From Bradysia coprophila (taxonomy: Eukaryota; Arthropoda; Insecta; Diptera; Sciaridae): a stretch of 64,000 nt of DNA. This document shows, piece after piece, positions 63,821 to 64,000 of this stretch. The position numbers were made by a program, and so were the translations under genes. Position 1 is the stretch's first letter, and every line of letters begins with the position of its first letter. Under the pieces are notes generated by a model that was not told the origin of the DNA, did not search any database, and saw nothing but the letters and a program-made list of their open reading frames with translations. The stretch covers positions 1,362,888 through 1,426,887 of the forward strand of contig NC_050737.1 in the NCBI RefSeq assembly GCF_014529535.1. Direction: 5' to 3'.

Positions 63821-64000
63821 TGGTGATGGGTGCTCGTATCTGTTTTGGGTTGATTGCCCGGACTTGTGGCCCAATTTACTTTCATTTCTTTCTCTAAGAA
63901 AAGGCGTTTGTTCATCGCTGTCAATGCTGTTGCGGCGGCACCATGATTCGAATATTCAATAAATGCATACGGATCGTTGCCAGATTCACGAACATTATTT
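63821..64000 (-). CDS. Rox8: Rox8 RRM1 C-terminal part, continues past the window
   Basis: Minus-strand codons read NDPYAFIEYSNHGAAATALT, then MNKRLF, KEMKVNWATSPGNQPKT and HHHIFV. This is the end of RRM1 and the linker to RRM2 as in fly Rox8. The frame then breaks at 63820 by loss of one G in the RNP2 strand. The 5' part of the gene lies beyond the window. Confidence 0.85.

Noticed and set aside
1-64000. CRISPR arrays, rRNA, tRNA, bacterial operons or phage genes
   Set aside because: None seen. Repeats present are satellites, hairpins and MITE-like elements; gene structure is eukaryotic throughout.

Overview
The window is AT-rich animal nuclear DNA. Genes have several exons with short GT-AG introns, and the orthologues recognised include a spastin whose sequence is very close to that of flies. 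This points to an insect, most likely a dipteran; a lower, nematoceran fly is my inference. Gene space alternates with kilobases of AT-rich DNA full of small foldback (MITE-like) elements.

Layout. 1-457 holds the 5' end of an STPR-repeat gene (minus). 3394-4830 is an intronless gene coding for an ADP-ribosyltransferase-like (HGT) domain followed by five zinc ribbons (plus). 8870-9803 is a three-exon CFAP144/FAM183 axonemal protein gene (plus). 10893-12901 is an eight-exon MFSD8/CLN7 lysosomal transporter gene (minus). 19376-25926 is an eleven-exon ARFGEF3/BIG3 homologue (plus). 30520-43551 is spastin (minus, six exons); its 8.4-kb first intron hosts a small secreted cysteine-rich peptide gene, a 5'-truncated RNase-H-bearing LINE, a palindromic hairpin and a MITE. 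RRP36 (44170-45044, plus) is divergent from spastin across about 620 bp and convergent with MRPL11 (45096-45742, minus). A two-family satellite locus fills 45960-48340. RNASEH2A (50626-51803, minus) and a MEST-type alpha/beta hydrolase (52108-53232, minus) follow. The right end (55911-64000, minus) is a TIAR/Rox8-type RNA-binding protein gene.

The right end is structurally abnormal. A block of the Rox8 locus recurs at 60.2-63.8 kb with many small insertions and deletions. One copy of the RRM2-RRM3 exon is clean but has lost its upstream part; the other is frameshifted but runs on into RRM1. This is either a decayed tandem duplication or an unpolished assembly duplication.

No operon logic applies. 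Most genes are unrelated housekeeping or ciliary genes (rRNA processing, mitochondrial ribosome, RNase H2, microtubule severing, lysosome, Golgi GEF family). Exon joins were deduced by reading splice sites, keeping reading phase and comparing with remembered family sequences. For every multi-exon gene described as complete the coding lengths sum to a whole number of codons. The most novel-looking items are the ART-like plus zinc-ribbon protein, the CC-CC-CC secreted peptide and the Rox8 rearrangement.
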